A stretch of 64,000 nt of DNA from Oribacterium sinus (GTDB lineage Bacteria; Bacillota; Clostridia; Lachnospirales; Lachnospiraceae): contig NZ_JACHHH010000003.1 of assembly GCF_014202695.1 (NCBI RefSeq), forward strand, positions 62,001-126,000, given 5' to 3'. A program made the translations under genes and the position numbers. How positions within the stretch are numbered: the stretch's first letter is position 1; each line of letters starts with the position of its first letter. The notes beneath the pieces were generated by a model that did no database searches, was not told where the DNA came from, and worked only from the letters and a program-made list of their open reading frames with translations. Positions 15,673 through 24,759 of this stretch are shown piece after piece.

Positions 15673-17604
15673 CTAGTACTTTCTAGCCTCTTCTCTGTGA
15701 CGAATCACTTCTTCGTAAGCTTCCTTAACAGATGCTTTCTCGGAAACCGCAGCCATTCCCACGTCCCACCAGGCTTCATAGCCGTTGGTCATAGTCTTGG
15801 GGATAACCTTTAAGTCGAACAGACAAGTTCTATCCTGCTTCTTCGCATCCTCTAAGGCCTCTTCCAATTCCTGAACGGTCTTACAGGTATAGGTCTTTAA
15901 GCCGTAGCCCTCTCCCACCTTGGCATAGTCCACAAGAATCAGCTCACCCTCAGGCTTCTGTCCTGTGGTATAGCGGAACTCTGTGGCAATACTGCCTACG
16001 CCGTGGGTCATCTCCAGATTGTTGATGCAACCGAAGCCGCAGTTGTCAAAGACAAGGATGTTGACCTTCTTCTTTTCCTGCACGATGGTCATAATCTCGG
16101 AATGAAGCATCTGGAAGGAGCCGTCTCCCACCACTGCATAAACTTCCTTCTCCGGCTCTGCCATCTTTACCCCAAGGGTTGCAGCTACTTCGTAGCCCAT
16201 GCAGGAGTAGCCGTACTCTGCGTGATAAGCGTAGCGGGAATCTGTTGTCCAAAGCCTCTGCATACAGCTGGGAAGGGAGCCTCCTGCCGTGATTACGATA
16301 CCGTCTGCAGGCATCTTTCTCCGAAGAGCGGCGATTGCTGCGGTCTGGGTCAGATAGCCTTTCGTCTTTTCCACAAACTCCGGAATGGTTCTTGGGTCTC
16401 TTTCCGGTACCAATGGCTCGAATCCCTCTTCCTTGTAGGCATATTCAGCCAAACGATTATATTCCTTATCCCATTCCGCCTTACAGCTTTCGATTTCTCC
16501 CTTGTAAGCGGAACGATAATTCTTTTCTCTTAATGCCTTAGCCAGTTCTTCCAAAGTAGCCTTGGCATCTCCTACCGCCTTGATGGCATCCATCTTATAG
16601 GCGTGGTAGCGATTGTTGTTAATAGTAAGAACCTGCACTCCCTCTTCTCTGAAGAGCCACTTGGATCCGGTAGTAAAGTCGGACAGGCGAGAACCGATAG
16701 CCAGCACCGTATCCGCTTCTTTAGCAATACGATTTGCCGCCAAGGTTCCGGTAACACCGATTCCTCCTAAGCAGTAAGGATCAGAGGACTTACAAGCACT
16801 CTTTCCGGCCTGTGTCTCTCCGAAAGGAATATTGAATTCCTTACAGAAGGCCTCCACAGCCTCCCCGGCCTCACTGTATTTTACGCCTCCACCTACAACG
16901 ATAAGAGGTTTCTTGCTCTTGGAAAGGGCATCTGCCAAATCCTGTACTTCTTCCTTTGCCGCAGATACTCTGCTGATTCTGTGAACTCTCTTTTGGAAGA
17001 AATACTCCGGATAATCGTATGCCTCTCCTTCCACATCCTGACAGAGACCGATAGCCACCGCTCCGCACTCTGAAGGATCGGTAAGAACTCTCATGGCCTG
17101 AATCAGGGCAGACATAATCATTTCCGGTCTGGTAATTCTGTCCCAGTATTTGCAAAGTGGCTTAAACGCGTCATTGGTGGTTACCGCAAGACTGCCTAAG
17201 TTCTCCAGCTGCTGTAAAACCGGATCCGGCTGTCTGGAAGCGAAGGTATCCGCCGGAAAAAGTAGCAATGGAATATTGTTCACTGTTGCTGTAGCTGCTG
17301 CCACCAGCATATTTGCAGAACCGGGACCTACTGAAGAAGTACAGGGAATAATTTTTCTCCGATTATGCTGCTTAGCAAAGGCGATGGCCGCATGGCACAT
17401 TCCCTGCTCATTTCTTCCCTGCATTACGTGGAGGCTTCCGGGATTCTCGTCCAACGCCTGACCGATTCCTAAGGCAATTCCATGACCGAAGATGGTGAAA
17501 AAGCCCTCTACAAACTTGGTCTCTTTTCCGTCAAAACACACATACTGCTGATCCAAAAACTTTACAATGGCTTGAGCCACCGTTAAACGAATTGTCTTCT
17601 CCAT
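15673..17604 (-). CDS. iolD: 3D-(3,5/4)-trihydroxycyclohexane-1,2-dione acylhydrolase (decyclizing)
   Basis: A 643-aa thiamine-diphosphate enzyme that opens the inositol ring to 5-deoxy-glucuronate. It has the three acetolactate-synthase-like domains: the N-terminal Pyr domain, with HVMQGRNEQGMCHAA and SVGPGSANM; a central domain (KKPLIVVGGGVKY); and a PP domain with the cofactor motif VVGDGSFQM and its distal asparagine (VFDNCGFGCINN). Length is typical for IolD. AGGAG lies 6 bp before the ATG. It lies between iolC and iolB. Confidence 0.95.
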   Translation of the reverse strand: MEKTIRLTVAQAIVKFLDQQYVCFDGKETKFVEGFFTIFGHGIALGIGQALDENPGSLHVMQGRNEQGMCHAAIAFAKQHNRRKIIPCTSSVGPGSANMLVAAATATVNNIPLLLFPADTFASRQPDPVLQQLENLGSLAVTTNDAFKPLCKYWDRITRPEMIMSALIQAMRVLTDPSECGAVAIGLCQDVEGEAYDYPEYFFQKRVHRISRVSAAKEEVQDLADALSKSKKPLIVVGGGVKYSEAGEAVEAFCKEFNIPFGETQAGKSACKSSDPYCLGGIGVTGTLAANRIAKEADTVLAIGSRLSDFTTGSKWLFREEGVQVLTINNNRYHAYKMDAIKAVGDAKATLEELAKALREKNYRSAYKGEIESCKAEWDKEYNRLAEYAYKEEGFEPLVPERDPRTIPEFVEKTKGYLTQTAAIAALRRKMPADGIVITAGGSLPSCMQRLWTTDSRYAYHAEYGYSCMGYEVAATLGVKMAEPEKEVYAVVGDGSFQMLHSEIMTIVQEKKKVNILVFDNCGFGCINNLEMTHGVGSIATEFRYTTGQKPEGELILVDYAKVGEGYGLKTYTCKTVQELEEALEDAKKQDRTCLFDLKVIPKTMTNGYEAWWDVGMAAVSEKASVKEAYEEVIRHREEARKY

Positions 17605-17613
17605 ATTCCACTC

Positions 17614-18648
17614 CTATACTCTGGCAATCATCTCTCCGTACTGTTCTTTTTCTTCCTTAATGAAGGCCTGAAGCTCTTCTGTTGTGGGAAGGTCTACGGA
17701 ACAGTTGTTGGAGCGAACCATCATTGCCGCCTCTGCAGAACCGTTTTCCAAACAAACAATCATCTCTTCTCCCTTAAATAAAGAAGATAAAAATGCTGCA
17801 TTGTAGCCGTCTCCACCGCCGAAGCCCTTTCTGGCCTCTACCGGGAATGGCTTAATGCTGTAGGCCTTTCCGTCCTTGGTATAGGCTGTAGAGCCCTTCA
17901 TACCATGCTTGATAACCAAAATCGTGGCGTTTTGAGAGAACCAATATTTAGCACTTTCCTCATCACTCATGCCCTTTTGGATAAACTGCTCTGTTAAGTC
18001 AAATTCCTCTCTGGAGCCGATAATCAAGTCCGCTTCTTTAGCCACCTGTGCATAATAGATACCGATTTCATCCTGATTCTTCCAGTTATAAGCACGGTAG
18101 TCGATATCGAAAATGAGCTTTACGCCATTTTTCTTTGCCAGCATCACAGCCTTTAAGGCTGCCTCTCTGGAGGGGCTCTCCGCCAGCGCGGTTCCGGAAA
18201 TCAGAATCGCCTTTGCCTTCTTGATATATTCCTCATCAATATGCTCTACGGAAAGAGATAGATCTGCCGCCTGGTTTCTATACATCAGGATGGAGCTTTC
18301 CGACTTGGAGCGCATCTCGGTAAAGGTAAGCCCCAGCTTCTCTCCCTGCTGTGCCCGAACAATGTGACTGGTATCCACGCCCTTTTCGGAAAGGAAGTTA
18401 ATCACAAAGTCTCCAAACTGGTCATCGGATACACAGGAGAAAAACCCTGCCTTTAAGCCATGCTTCTGTACTCCCAAAGCGGAGTTTGCAGGACTGCCTC
18501 CTACAAACATTTCAAAGAAATGCACCTGTTCCAAGGGCTTAAACTCTTCTTTTACTTCCTTGGAGTATGCCGGATTAAAATCAATGGCTACTCTTCCTAA
18601 AAAGATAATATCCAATTCTTTACTCTGATCTAATGAAAACAGTTCCAT
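17614..18648 (-). CDS. iolC: 5-Dehydro-2-deoxygluconokinase
   Basis: A 344-aa PfkB/ribokinase-family kinase phosphorylating 2-deoxy-5-keto-gluconate at C6. The N-terminal FVGGSPANSALGVQKHG is the family sugar-binding signature. The C-terminal phosphate-binding motif reads GFGGGDGYNAAF, a variant of the usual GxGDxF that keeps the catalytic aspartate. The ATG at 18648 is chosen because GGAGGAG lies six bases upstream; a longer frame reaching 18684 would overlap iolJ without a ribosome site. It lies 9 bp before iolD. Confidence 0.92.
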   Translation of the reverse strand: MELFSLDQSKELDIIFLGRVAIDFNPAYSKEVKEEFKPLEQVHFFEMFVGGSPANSALGVQKHGLKAGFFSCVSDDQFGDFVINFLSEKGVDTSHIVRAQQGEKLGLTFTEMRSKSESSILMYRNQAADLSLSVEHIDEEYIKKAKAILISGTALAESPSREAALKAVMLAKKNGVKLIFDIDYRAYNWKNQDEIGIYYAQVAKEADLIIGSREEFDLTEQFIQKGMSDEESAKYWFSQNATILVIKHGMKGSTAYTKDGKAYSIKPFPVEARKGFGGGDGYNAAFLSSLFKGEEMIVCLENGSAEAAMMVRSNNCSVDLPTTEELQAFIKEEKEQYGEMIARV

Positions 18649-18667
18649 TTTTTCTCCTCCGAAAATC

Positions 18668-19510
18668 CTATTCTTTTCCCGCAAACACCAGAATATGGTG
18701 TTGTGCCGTCTTTTCTACTTCCTCAACTGCTCTTTTGCTCATCTTATAGAAGTCTCCCTTGGGATTCTCCTCACAATACTCTTTACAAGCCTTTACCACT
18801 GCCGTAGCCAGAGCTGTTGCAATGTTTATTTTCTGAATGCCCAGGTGGCTGGCTCTTTGGAAGTCCTCATCAGAAATCCCTGAGCCTCCGTGAAGTACTA
18901 AAAATTGTTCCGGCAATGCCTGATGAATTTCTTCTAAAATATCAAACCGAAGCTTCGGTTCCCCGTCATAGTTACCGTGCTTGTTTCCAATGGCAATGGC
19001 TAAAGCTGTAACGCCCGTCTCTTGACAAAATCGAAGGGCATCTTCCTTCTTGGTATAGGCCACGCCGTGATCCACACCGCCGCCTTCTCCCTTTCCCACT
19101 AATCCAAGTTCCGCTTCCACATCCGCATCATACTTTTTCGCCATTTCGATTACTTTTTTGGTATTAGCGATATTTTCCTCTATCGGAAGGAGAGAGCCGT
19201 CATACATGACGGAAGTGAATCCCATCTGAAGAGCCTTCTCAATAGTTTCAAAGGTCAAACCGTGATCCAAAAGCACTGCAATATCAATAGAAGAATTCTT
19301 CGCTGCTGAAAGCATCATGGGTCCCATCAGTTCCAGCGGTGCTGTTCCGAATCTCGCCTCTGCCAGCTGCAAAATCACAGGAATCTTTAGTTCCTCAACA
19401 GCGGCCATAACCCCCATCAGACTTTCCATACTGTAAACACTCAGGGAGGCACAGGCTCTGTTCTCTTTTCTTGCATTTTCCAGCAACTTACTCATCTTTA
19501 CCAGTGGCAT
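18668..19510 (-). CDS. iolJ: 6-Phospho-5-dehydro-2-deoxy-D-gluconate aldolase (class II aldolase)
   Basis: A 280-aa class II, zinc-dependent aldolase of the fructose-bisphosphate aldolase family. Zinc ligands and substrate motifs are visible: VLLDHG (near residue 80), GKGEGGGVDHG, IAIGNKHGNYDG and the HGGSGISDEDFQ phosphate site. In the inositol pathway it cleaves the product of IolC to dihydroxyacetone phosphate and malonate semialdehyde. It is the first gene of the structural operon, behind a strong promoter. AAGGGGG precedes the ATG. The general Fba function is unlikely given its position. Confidence 0.88.
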   Translation of the reverse strand: MPLVKMSKLLENARKENRACASLSVYSMESLMGVMAAVEELKIPVILQLAEARFGTAPLELMGPMMLSAAKNSSIDIAVLLDHGLTFETIEKALQMGFTSVMYDGSLLPIEENIANTKKVIEMAKKYDADVEAELGLVGKGEGGGVDHGVAYTKKEDALRFCQETGVTALAIAIGNKHGNYDGEPKLRFDILEEIHQALPEQFLVLHGGSGISDEDFQRASHLGIQKINIATALATAVVKACKEYCEENPKGDFYKMSKRAVEEVEKTAQHHILVFAGKE

Positions 19511-19558
19511 TTGATTTTCCCCCTTAACTATCTAATACTTTCTCATTAATTACGAAAA

Positions 19559-19587
19559 ATATTATCAATTCATTGCTTTTATGTCAA
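19559..19587 (-). promoter_or_regulatory. Promoter of the iol operon (upstream of iolJ)
   Basis: On the minus strand TTGACA (19582-19587), a 17-bp spacer ending in TGA, and TAATAT (19559-19564). The hexamers are near consensus. It lies about 50 bp before the iolJ start. Confidence 0.8.
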
Positions 19588-19614
19588 TACAATTTGCAAA
19601 TTATGGTTAATTTC

Positions 19615-19630
19615 TACCTATTCATGGGTA
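19615..19630. promoter_or_regulatory. Candidate IolR operator
   Basis: A 16-bp near-palindrome (TACCTATTCATGGGTA, one mismatch) 27 bp upstream of the iol operon -35 box. A related TTTACCCAT half-site and a GGTAAAT half-site flank the promoter in the iolR-iolA intergenic region (20605-20611 and 20663-20671). Assignment to IolR is inference from position. Confidence 0.4.
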
Positions 19631-19691
19631 AGTTTTTGTAAAATTCAACAGATAAGCTTTGGGGATTTCATAAAATTTATAAGTTAACATA

Positions 19692-19749
19692 AAAAGGGAC
19701 TTACTCATCCTGTTTTTTTAAGTAAAAAGCAGAATGAAAAGTCCCTTTT
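19692..19749 (-). terminator. Terminator of iolR
   Basis: AAAAGGGACTT pairs with AAGTCCCTTTT (11 bp), with an inner CATTCTG/CAGGATG pairing, followed by T residues on the minus strand. It lies 15 bp past the iolR stop, separating the regulator from iolJ. Confidence 0.8.
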
Positions 19750-19764
19750 GGATAACGTCTACTA

Positions 19765-20526
19765 TTAATAAAGAAGCTTCACATGATTTTTCCCCAGCAT
19801 CTCCACATAATCCTCCGGTGGACAGGTATCTGTAATCAGACAGTCAAAGTCCTGAAAATCTCCAAAGGTATAAAGAGCCGTTTTCCCGAATTTCGAATGA
19901 TCCACCATCAGATTCTTGATTCTGGAGCGCTCCAAAACCTCTTTTTTAATGTTGTATTCATATGCGGAGGCGTTTGTCATACCCTTCTGCAAAGATACTC
20001 CGGTAGCAGCCATAAAGGCCTGATCGATATTGTAAATCCGAAGCTGTTCCACCGTTTCCAATCCTACAAAGGACATGGTTTCCCGTCTAAGGCTCCCCGG
20101 CAGCATTAGGAGCTGTAGCCCGGGATAATCCTTCGCCATGTAAGCCACTCTCAAGCTGTTGGTGATAATCATGCAGGAAACATGACCAATGTACTTTACC
20201 AGATTCACACAGGAGCTTCCGGTATCGATAAAGATGGTATCTCCCTCCTTCACCAGTTCCCCGGCCGATTTACAAATCTTTTCTTTCTCTTCCTTATGGC
20301 TTATATTTCTTTCGGAAAATGCGGACAGCTCCACCTGTTTCCCGGCATTTTCCTTAGCTTTTACTCCGCCATAAACCTTTTTTATATTTCCTCTTAATAG
20401 TAATTCTTCAATGTCTCTTCGTACTGTATTTTTGGAAATTTGGTATTTTGCGCAAAGTTCGTCTAAGCTGCTGTCCTTCTGCGACAAAATATATTCTTCC
20501 ATATCATCCAAACGTTTATCCCTCAT
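19765..20526 (-). CDS. iolR: DeoR-family transcriptional regulator of inositol catabolism
   Basis: A 253-aa DeoR-type repressor. It has an N-terminal winged helix-turn-helix (SLDELCAKYQISKNTVRRDIEELL, about residues 17-42) and a C-terminal sugar-phosphate-sensing domain with IFIDTGSSCVNLVKY and MLPGSLRRETMSFVG. In Bacillus the equivalent IolR is released by 2-deoxy-5-keto-gluconate-6-phosphate. It is divergent from iolA and immediately upstream of the iol operon, with its own terminator. GGAGG precedes the ATG. Specific effector and operators are inferred from context. Confidence 0.85.
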   Translation of the reverse strand: MRDKRLDDMEEYILSQKDSSLDELCAKYQISKNTVRRDIEELLLRGNIKKVYGGVKAKENAGKQVELSAFSERNISHKEEKEKICKSAGELVKEGDTIFIDTGSSCVNLVKYIGHVSCMIITNSLRVAYMAKDYPGLQLLMLPGSLRRETMSFVGLETVEQLRIYNIDQAFMAATGVSLQKGMTNASAYEYNIKKEVLERSRIKNLMVDHSKFGKTALYTFGDFQDFDCLITDTCPPEDYVEMLGKNHVKLLY

Positions 20527-20624
20527 GCTTTTCCTCCATCTCGACCTTTCTCCTCTTCATTCCCCTTGTTATACATATTCCCTCTTCTCTTTCATTCATT
20601 TTTTGGTAAATTTCAAGTTACTCC

Positions 20625-20652
20625 TTGACATATACCATAGATATGCTAACAT
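20625..20652 (+). promoter_or_regulatory. Probable promoter of iolA
   Basis: TTGACA (20625-20630), a 16-bp spacer and TAACAT (20647-20652); the -10 box is the weaker part. GGTAAAT upstream and ATTTACCC downstream form a widely spaced inverted repeat that could be regulator half-sites. Confidence 0.5.
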
Positions 20653-20703
20653 TATACTCAACATTTACCCATTTTTCAAGAATGTTTACAAAGGAGGAGT
20701 AAC

Positions 20704-22218
20704 ATGGGAGTAAAAAGAATGAACTATTGCATCAACGGTGAGTGGGTTCCCTCTAAGACGGATAAATATATGCCTATTACGGATTCCAGCACCGGCGAAG
20801 TGATTGCTGAGGTACCAAGCTGTACTAAGGAAGAGGTTTTGGCTGCAATTGCCTCTGCCCAGGAAGCTTTTCCTGCTTGGAGCGCATTGTCTATTTCCAA
20901 GAGAACCCAGTATATGTTTACTTGGAGAGATGTTCTGATTAAGCATAAGGAGGAGTTATCTCAGCTTTGTGCCAAGGAGCTTGGAAAGACCATCGGTGAG
21001 GCAAGAGGAGATGTACAGAAGGCTATTGAGCCTACAGAGCTGGCGTGTGCCATTCCTGATCTTCTTCAGGGCGAAACCTCTATGAATGTAACCACCGGAT
21101 ATGACACCGCTACTTACAAAGCACCTCTTGGTGTAGTTGCCGGCATTGTTCCCATGAACTTCCCTGCTATGATTCCTTGGGGTTGGATGGTTCCTGTGGC
21201 TATTGCTACCGGAAATACCGTTGTATTGAAGGCTAACAGCCAGACTCCCCTTACTTCCATGAGAATGTTGGAGCTTTTCTACGAAGAAGCACATTTCCCA
21301 AAGGGTGTTGTAAACCTGGTAACCTGCGGAAGACAAGAAGCGGATATCCTTTTAAAGGATGAGCGTATTAAGGCCGTTACCTTCGTAGGAACCACCAAGG
21401 TTGGTAAGGAAGTATATTCTGTTGCTGCAGCTCACGGAAAGCGTGTTCAGTCTCAGACAGAGGCAAAGAACCATGCTCTTCTCTTAGAGGATGCTGACTT
21501 AGAGAGTGCAACCAATGCAATTGTCAACTCTACCTACGGATGTGCGGGAATGCGTTGTATGGCTCTTCCTGTAATTGTAGTTCAGGATAGCATTGCCGAT
21601 AAGTTTGTAGCTCTCTTAAAGCAGAAGGCACAGGCTATGAAGATTGGTGCCGCTTATGATGAGGATACCAAGTTAGGACCTGTTGTTTCCGCAAAGCATA
21701 AGGAAAGCGTATTGAACTGGATTCAGAAGGGTATTGATGAAGGTGCTGAGCTTGTATTGGATGGTAGAGACGTGAAGGTTCCCGGCTTAGAGAACGGATT
21801 CTTCGTTGGACCAACCATCTTCGACCATGTTACTAAGGACATGAGCATCGGTGATTGCGAAATCTTTGGACCGGTTACTTGTATCAAGAGAGTGAAGAAC
21901 TATGAAGAGGGTATCGCTATCATGAATGCAAACCCCTTCGCTAACGGTTCTGCAATCTTCACCCAGAGCGGCTACTATGCAAGACGTTTCGCTATGGAGA
22001 CTGATGGAGGAATGGTAGGAATCAATGTAGGAATTCCTGTTCCAACAGCTTACTTCCCATTCTCCGGAAACAAGGATTCCTTCTTTGGAGACCTTCACGT
22101 TCTTGGAAGAGACGGCGTTCGCTTCTTTACCAGAGCAAAGACTGTAACCACACACTGGTTCGATGAGAAGTCCGCTCACAGAGAAGTAGGAACATGGGAA
22201 GGAAGTACTGATGTTTAA
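20704..22218 (+). CDS. iolA: Methylmalonate/malonate-semialdehyde dehydrogenase (acylating)
   Basis: A 504-aa CoA-acylating aldehyde dehydrogenase converting malonate semialdehyde, the IolJ product, to acetyl-CoA and CO2 with NAD. Typical MmsA features are GVVAGIVPMNFPAMIPWGW near residue 143, the cofactor region FVGTTKVGKEVY, the catalytic cysteine in YGCAGMRCMAL (near residue 283), and NVGIPVPTAYFPFSG toward the end. AAAGGAGG is 6-7 bases before the ATG. It is the only clear plus-strand gene, divergent from iolR, and completes the pathway to central metabolism. Downstream lies the hairpin element at 22270. Confidence 0.93.
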   Translation: MGVKRMNYCINGEWVPSKTDKYMPITDSSTGEVIAEVPSCTKEEVLAAIASAQEAFPAWSALSISKRTQYMFTWRDVLIKHKEELSQLCAKELGKTIGEARGDVQKAIEPTELACAIPDLLQGETSMNVTTGYDTATYKAPLGVVAGIVPMNFPAMIPWGWMVPVAIATGNTVVLKANSQTPLTSMRMLELFYEEAHFPKGVVNLVTCGRQEADILLKDERIKAVTFVGTTKVGKEVYSVAAAHGKRVQSQTEAKNHALLLEDADLESATNAIVNSTYGCAGMRCMALPVIVVQDSIADKFVALLKQKAQAMKIGAAYDEDTKLGPVVSAKHKESVLNWIQKGIDEGAELVLDGRDVKVPGLENGFFVGPTIFDHVTKDMSIGDCEIFGPVTCIKRVKNYEEGIAIMNANPFANGSAIFTQSGYYARRFAMETDGGMVGINVGIPVPTAYFPFSGNKDSFFGDLHVLGRDGVRFFTRAKTVTTHWFDEKSAHREVGTWEGSTDV

Positions 22219-22269
22219 TCCGGATTCGGAATCGGAGATCCTAAAATTGCCTATATAATCTTAAACAGC

Positions 22270-22482
22270 AAAAAGCTTGTATACGATATTAAAAAGGTTT
22301 TCTACGCAGTATAGGTCTGAAAATGGGGCACGCTCTCGCTAGCTTCGCCACGTAAGGGATACTAAGCGAAAAACTTCCTTACAGTCGTTTTTCGCAAGTA
22401 CCCACGGGCTCAGACTACCCCCTTTCAGACCTATACTGCTCGAAAACCATCCTTTTTTAATGTTATGCAAGCTTTTTTTAGT
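22270..22482 (-). repeat. Hairpin-forming intergenic element, copy 4 (complete, long arms)
   Basis: It fills most of the 22219-22549 gap between the convergent ends of iolA and dxs. Read on the minus strand the core is GGGGGTAGTCTGAGCCC, a GGGTAC...GTATCCC stem enclosing GCGAAAAAC/GTTTTTCGC, then TGGCGAAGCTAGCGAG and AGCGTGCCCC. The arms pair over about 50 bp: GCAGTATAGGTCTGAAA is mirrored exactly, and pairing continues into GGTTTTC, TTAAAAA and AAAAAGCTTG segments with small bulges. It could also serve as a bidirectional terminator. Confidence 0.75.
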
Positions 22483-22549
22483 TCTGTTAGAATCTATAGT
22501 CCATAATCATCGGTTTCTTTTGATAATTTATGAGGCAGTGTGGAGAAAT

Positions 22550-24307
22550 TTATAATACTTCTAAAATTCGTTCCACCATGGATTCTCTATCCATATGATA
22601 TTCTTTCATCAAGGCTTCCAAATCATATTCGTCATAGAATTCTTTTTCCAGACCTAAGCTTAGTACCTTCATTGGCTTTAGGCTATAGAAGGAAGCAATT
22701 TTCTCTGCAAAACCTCCGAACAAAATGCCGTCCTCTAAGACTACCACCAACTCATGGTCTTTTTCCAGATTTTCCAGATACACTTTATCCAAATGAGATA
22801 GAATACCGGGGTTAATTAAGCTGGGCTTAATACCGGTCTTTTTCTCAAAGTTTTTCGCCCCTTCTCTCCCTTCTTCATACAAGGAGCCTGTTGCAAAGAT
22901 GGCGACCTTCTGTCCTCTTTGGATTTCCTGATAGGAAACAGGGAAGAAACTCTTCTTTACCGGCGCTTCGTCCTCCAGCACATTTCCTTCCGGTGCAAAA
23001 ATCAGTACCGGATGCTCCTGCTGTTCTAAAGCCCAATCCAGTAAAGAGAAATATTCTCCTTTAAAGGCCGGCGCAAAGATTAAAAGATTCGGGATGGAAT
23101 TGGCCATGGCCAAAAGATACAGTCCAAGGTGGGTTTTGTCCCGCATTCCCAAAATAGAGGCGCTGTTTACTACCATGGTGATGGGAAGGGAATTGATGGC
23201 TGCATCGTGGGAGATCTGATCATAGGCTCTTTGCAGGAAGGTAGCGGATGTGAAAAATACAGGTTTTGCTCTATTTTTTGCGGCACCGCAAGCAAGGGTT
23301 ACTCCTGTCTGCTCCGCAATCCCCACATCTACAAACTGCTTTCCCGCCTCTTTTCTTTGCTTTTCATGAAATCCCATGCCACTGGGCACTCCTGCGGTAA
23401 TGGCCAAAACCGCCGGATCCTTCTTCATTTTCGCCAGCAAAAATTCGGCTGTAAGTTCTCCGATATCCTCCCCGGGAAAATCGTATTCTTCTCTGGTTTT
23501 TCCCGTTTCCAAATGGAAGGGCAGATGCCAGTGCCAGCTTTCCTTATCCTGCTCCGCAAACTTAAGTCCCTTACCCTTTGCGGTATGAATGTGAAGCACC
23601 ACCGGCTTTTTGTAGCTTTTCGCCTTTTCCAAGGCCTTTACCAAAGACTCCACATCATTTCCCTGCTCCTCATAGAGATATTCCAGTCCCATAGCCCGGA
23701 ACAGATTATCCTCTGCCTGACCATTACTTTCCCTAAGGCGCTTCAAGCCCTTATACATGCCTCCGTGATTTTCCGCAATGGACATTTCGTTATCATTTAA
23801 AATGATGAGTAGTTGGCTCTCCTGCTCTCCCGCATTGCTTAATCCTTCCAACGCCATTCCGCCGGAAAGGGAACCGTCTCCAATTACCGCCACCACCTTT
23901 TCCGTTCCGGAAAGTAAGTCTCTGGCTTTGGCAAGTCCCAGTGCCAAGTCAATAGATGTTGAGGTATGTCCGATGGAAAACAAATCATAGGGGCTTTCCT
24001 TAGAGTCGGTATAGGGTCCCACTTCATCATAGGAAGCCTCTTCCATATAAGCCTTTTTTCTACCTGTCAGCATTTTATGGGGATAGGTCTGATGAGAAAC
24101 ATCAAAGACAATCTTATCCTTCGGGGTATCAAAAACTCTGTGCAGAGCAATAGTCGCCTCCACAAAACCTAAGTCCGGTCCCACATGTCCCATGTGTTTA
24201 CTGGCTCTTTTAATCAGAAAATTCCGCATTTCCTCTGCCAGGGTATTCAAGTCTCCCATGGAACACTGCTTCAAATCCTCCGGGCTATTGATTCTTTCTA
24301 AAACCAT
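22550..24307 (-). CDS. dxs: 1-Deoxy-D-xylulose-5-phosphate synthase (short form)
   Basis: A 585-aa transketolase-like thiamine-diphosphate enzyme joining pyruvate and glyceraldehyde-3-phosphate, the entry to the MEP isoprenoid and thiamine/pyridoxal pathways. Visible are VSHQTYPHKMLTGR (near residue 70), the cofactor motif GDGSLSGGMALEGL with LLIILNDNEMSI, a transketolase pyrimidine domain with DVGIAEQTGVTLACG, and a C-terminal transketolase domain. It is about 35 residues shorter than E. coli Dxs, matching a divergent form seen in clostridia. GAGAGG lies upstream of the ATG. It appears to be a single-gene unit between two hairpin elements. Confidence 0.85.
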   Translation of the reverse strand: MVLERINSPEDLKQCSMGDLNTLAEEMRNFLIKRASKHMGHVGPDLGFVEATIALHRVFDTPKDKIVFDVSHQTYPHKMLTGRKKAYMEEASYDEVGPYTDSKESPYDLFSIGHTSTSIDLALGLAKARDLLSGTEKVVAVIGDGSLSGGMALEGLSNAGEQESQLLIILNDNEMSIAENHGGMYKGLKRLRESNGQAEDNLFRAMGLEYLYEEQGNDVESLVKALEKAKSYKKPVVLHIHTAKGKGLKFAEQDKESWHWHLPFHLETGKTREEYDFPGEDIGELTAEFLLAKMKKDPAVLAITAGVPSGMGFHEKQRKEAGKQFVDVGIAEQTGVTLACGAAKNRAKPVFFTSATFLQRAYDQISHDAAINSLPITMVVNSASILGMRDKTHLGLYLLAMANSIPNLLIFAPAFKGEYFSLLDWALEQQEHPVLIFAPEGNVLEDEAPVKKSFFPVSYQEIQRGQKVAIFATGSLYEEGREGAKNFEKKTGIKPSLINPGILSHLDKVYLENLEKDHELVVVLEDGILFGGFAEKIASFYSLKPMKVLSLGLEKEFYDEYDLEALMKEYHMDRESMVERILEVL

Positions 24308-24537
24308 AAAGCCACCTCTCCCTTTCTACTCTCTCCTACTATTTACTCCCTCATACACAATTCCGCGAAACGTCTTATCCTATTACCGTGGAAAATATCC
24401 TTCTGCTCTATACTGTAAAGCCTCTCTATTCTCATGCAGTCTTTCAGCATTGTCAATCGAAAGTCAGCTAAGGCTATATTCCTAATTCTAAATCCACAGC
24501 ACTGCCATAGACTTCAACCATACCACAATTAGACAAC

Positions 24538-24756
24538 TAAAAAAGGAAGTCTGGAATATACAGTCCATGAATAGCTTCGTGCAATATAGCTCTAAAGAGG
24601 GGTAATCTGAACCCGTCTGTACTTACAGAAAACGAATGAAATGAAGCTTGATGTTAGTACAGCTACGAGGTGAAGTTAGCGAGAGCGTGCCCCGCTTTAG
24701 AGCTATATTGCTATAGAAGCGATGATTTCACTGTGATATTTCCTACTTCCTTTTAT
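24538..24756 (+). repeat. Hairpin-forming intergenic element, copy 5 (complete, long arms)
   Basis: In the 24308-24759 gap between dxs and cysK, ending 4 bp from the cysK stop. The inner arms are a perfect 17-bp pair (GCAATATAGCTCTAAAG and its complement), and weaker pairing extends to AAAAGGAAGT/ACTTCCTTTT, about 55-60 bp per arm. Core: GGGGTAATCTGAACCCG, a CTGTAC/GTACAG stem (GGTAC/GTACC in other copies, a compensatory change), GCTA/TAGC, and GAGAGCGTGCCCC. Nothing else was recognised between 24308 and 24537. Confidence 0.75.
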
Positions 24757-24759
24757 CCT

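Noticed and set aside
22550-24307. Shortened Dxs as a truncated pseudogene
   Set aside because: All cofactor and substrate motifs and both ends are present; short Dxs forms of this length are a normal variant.
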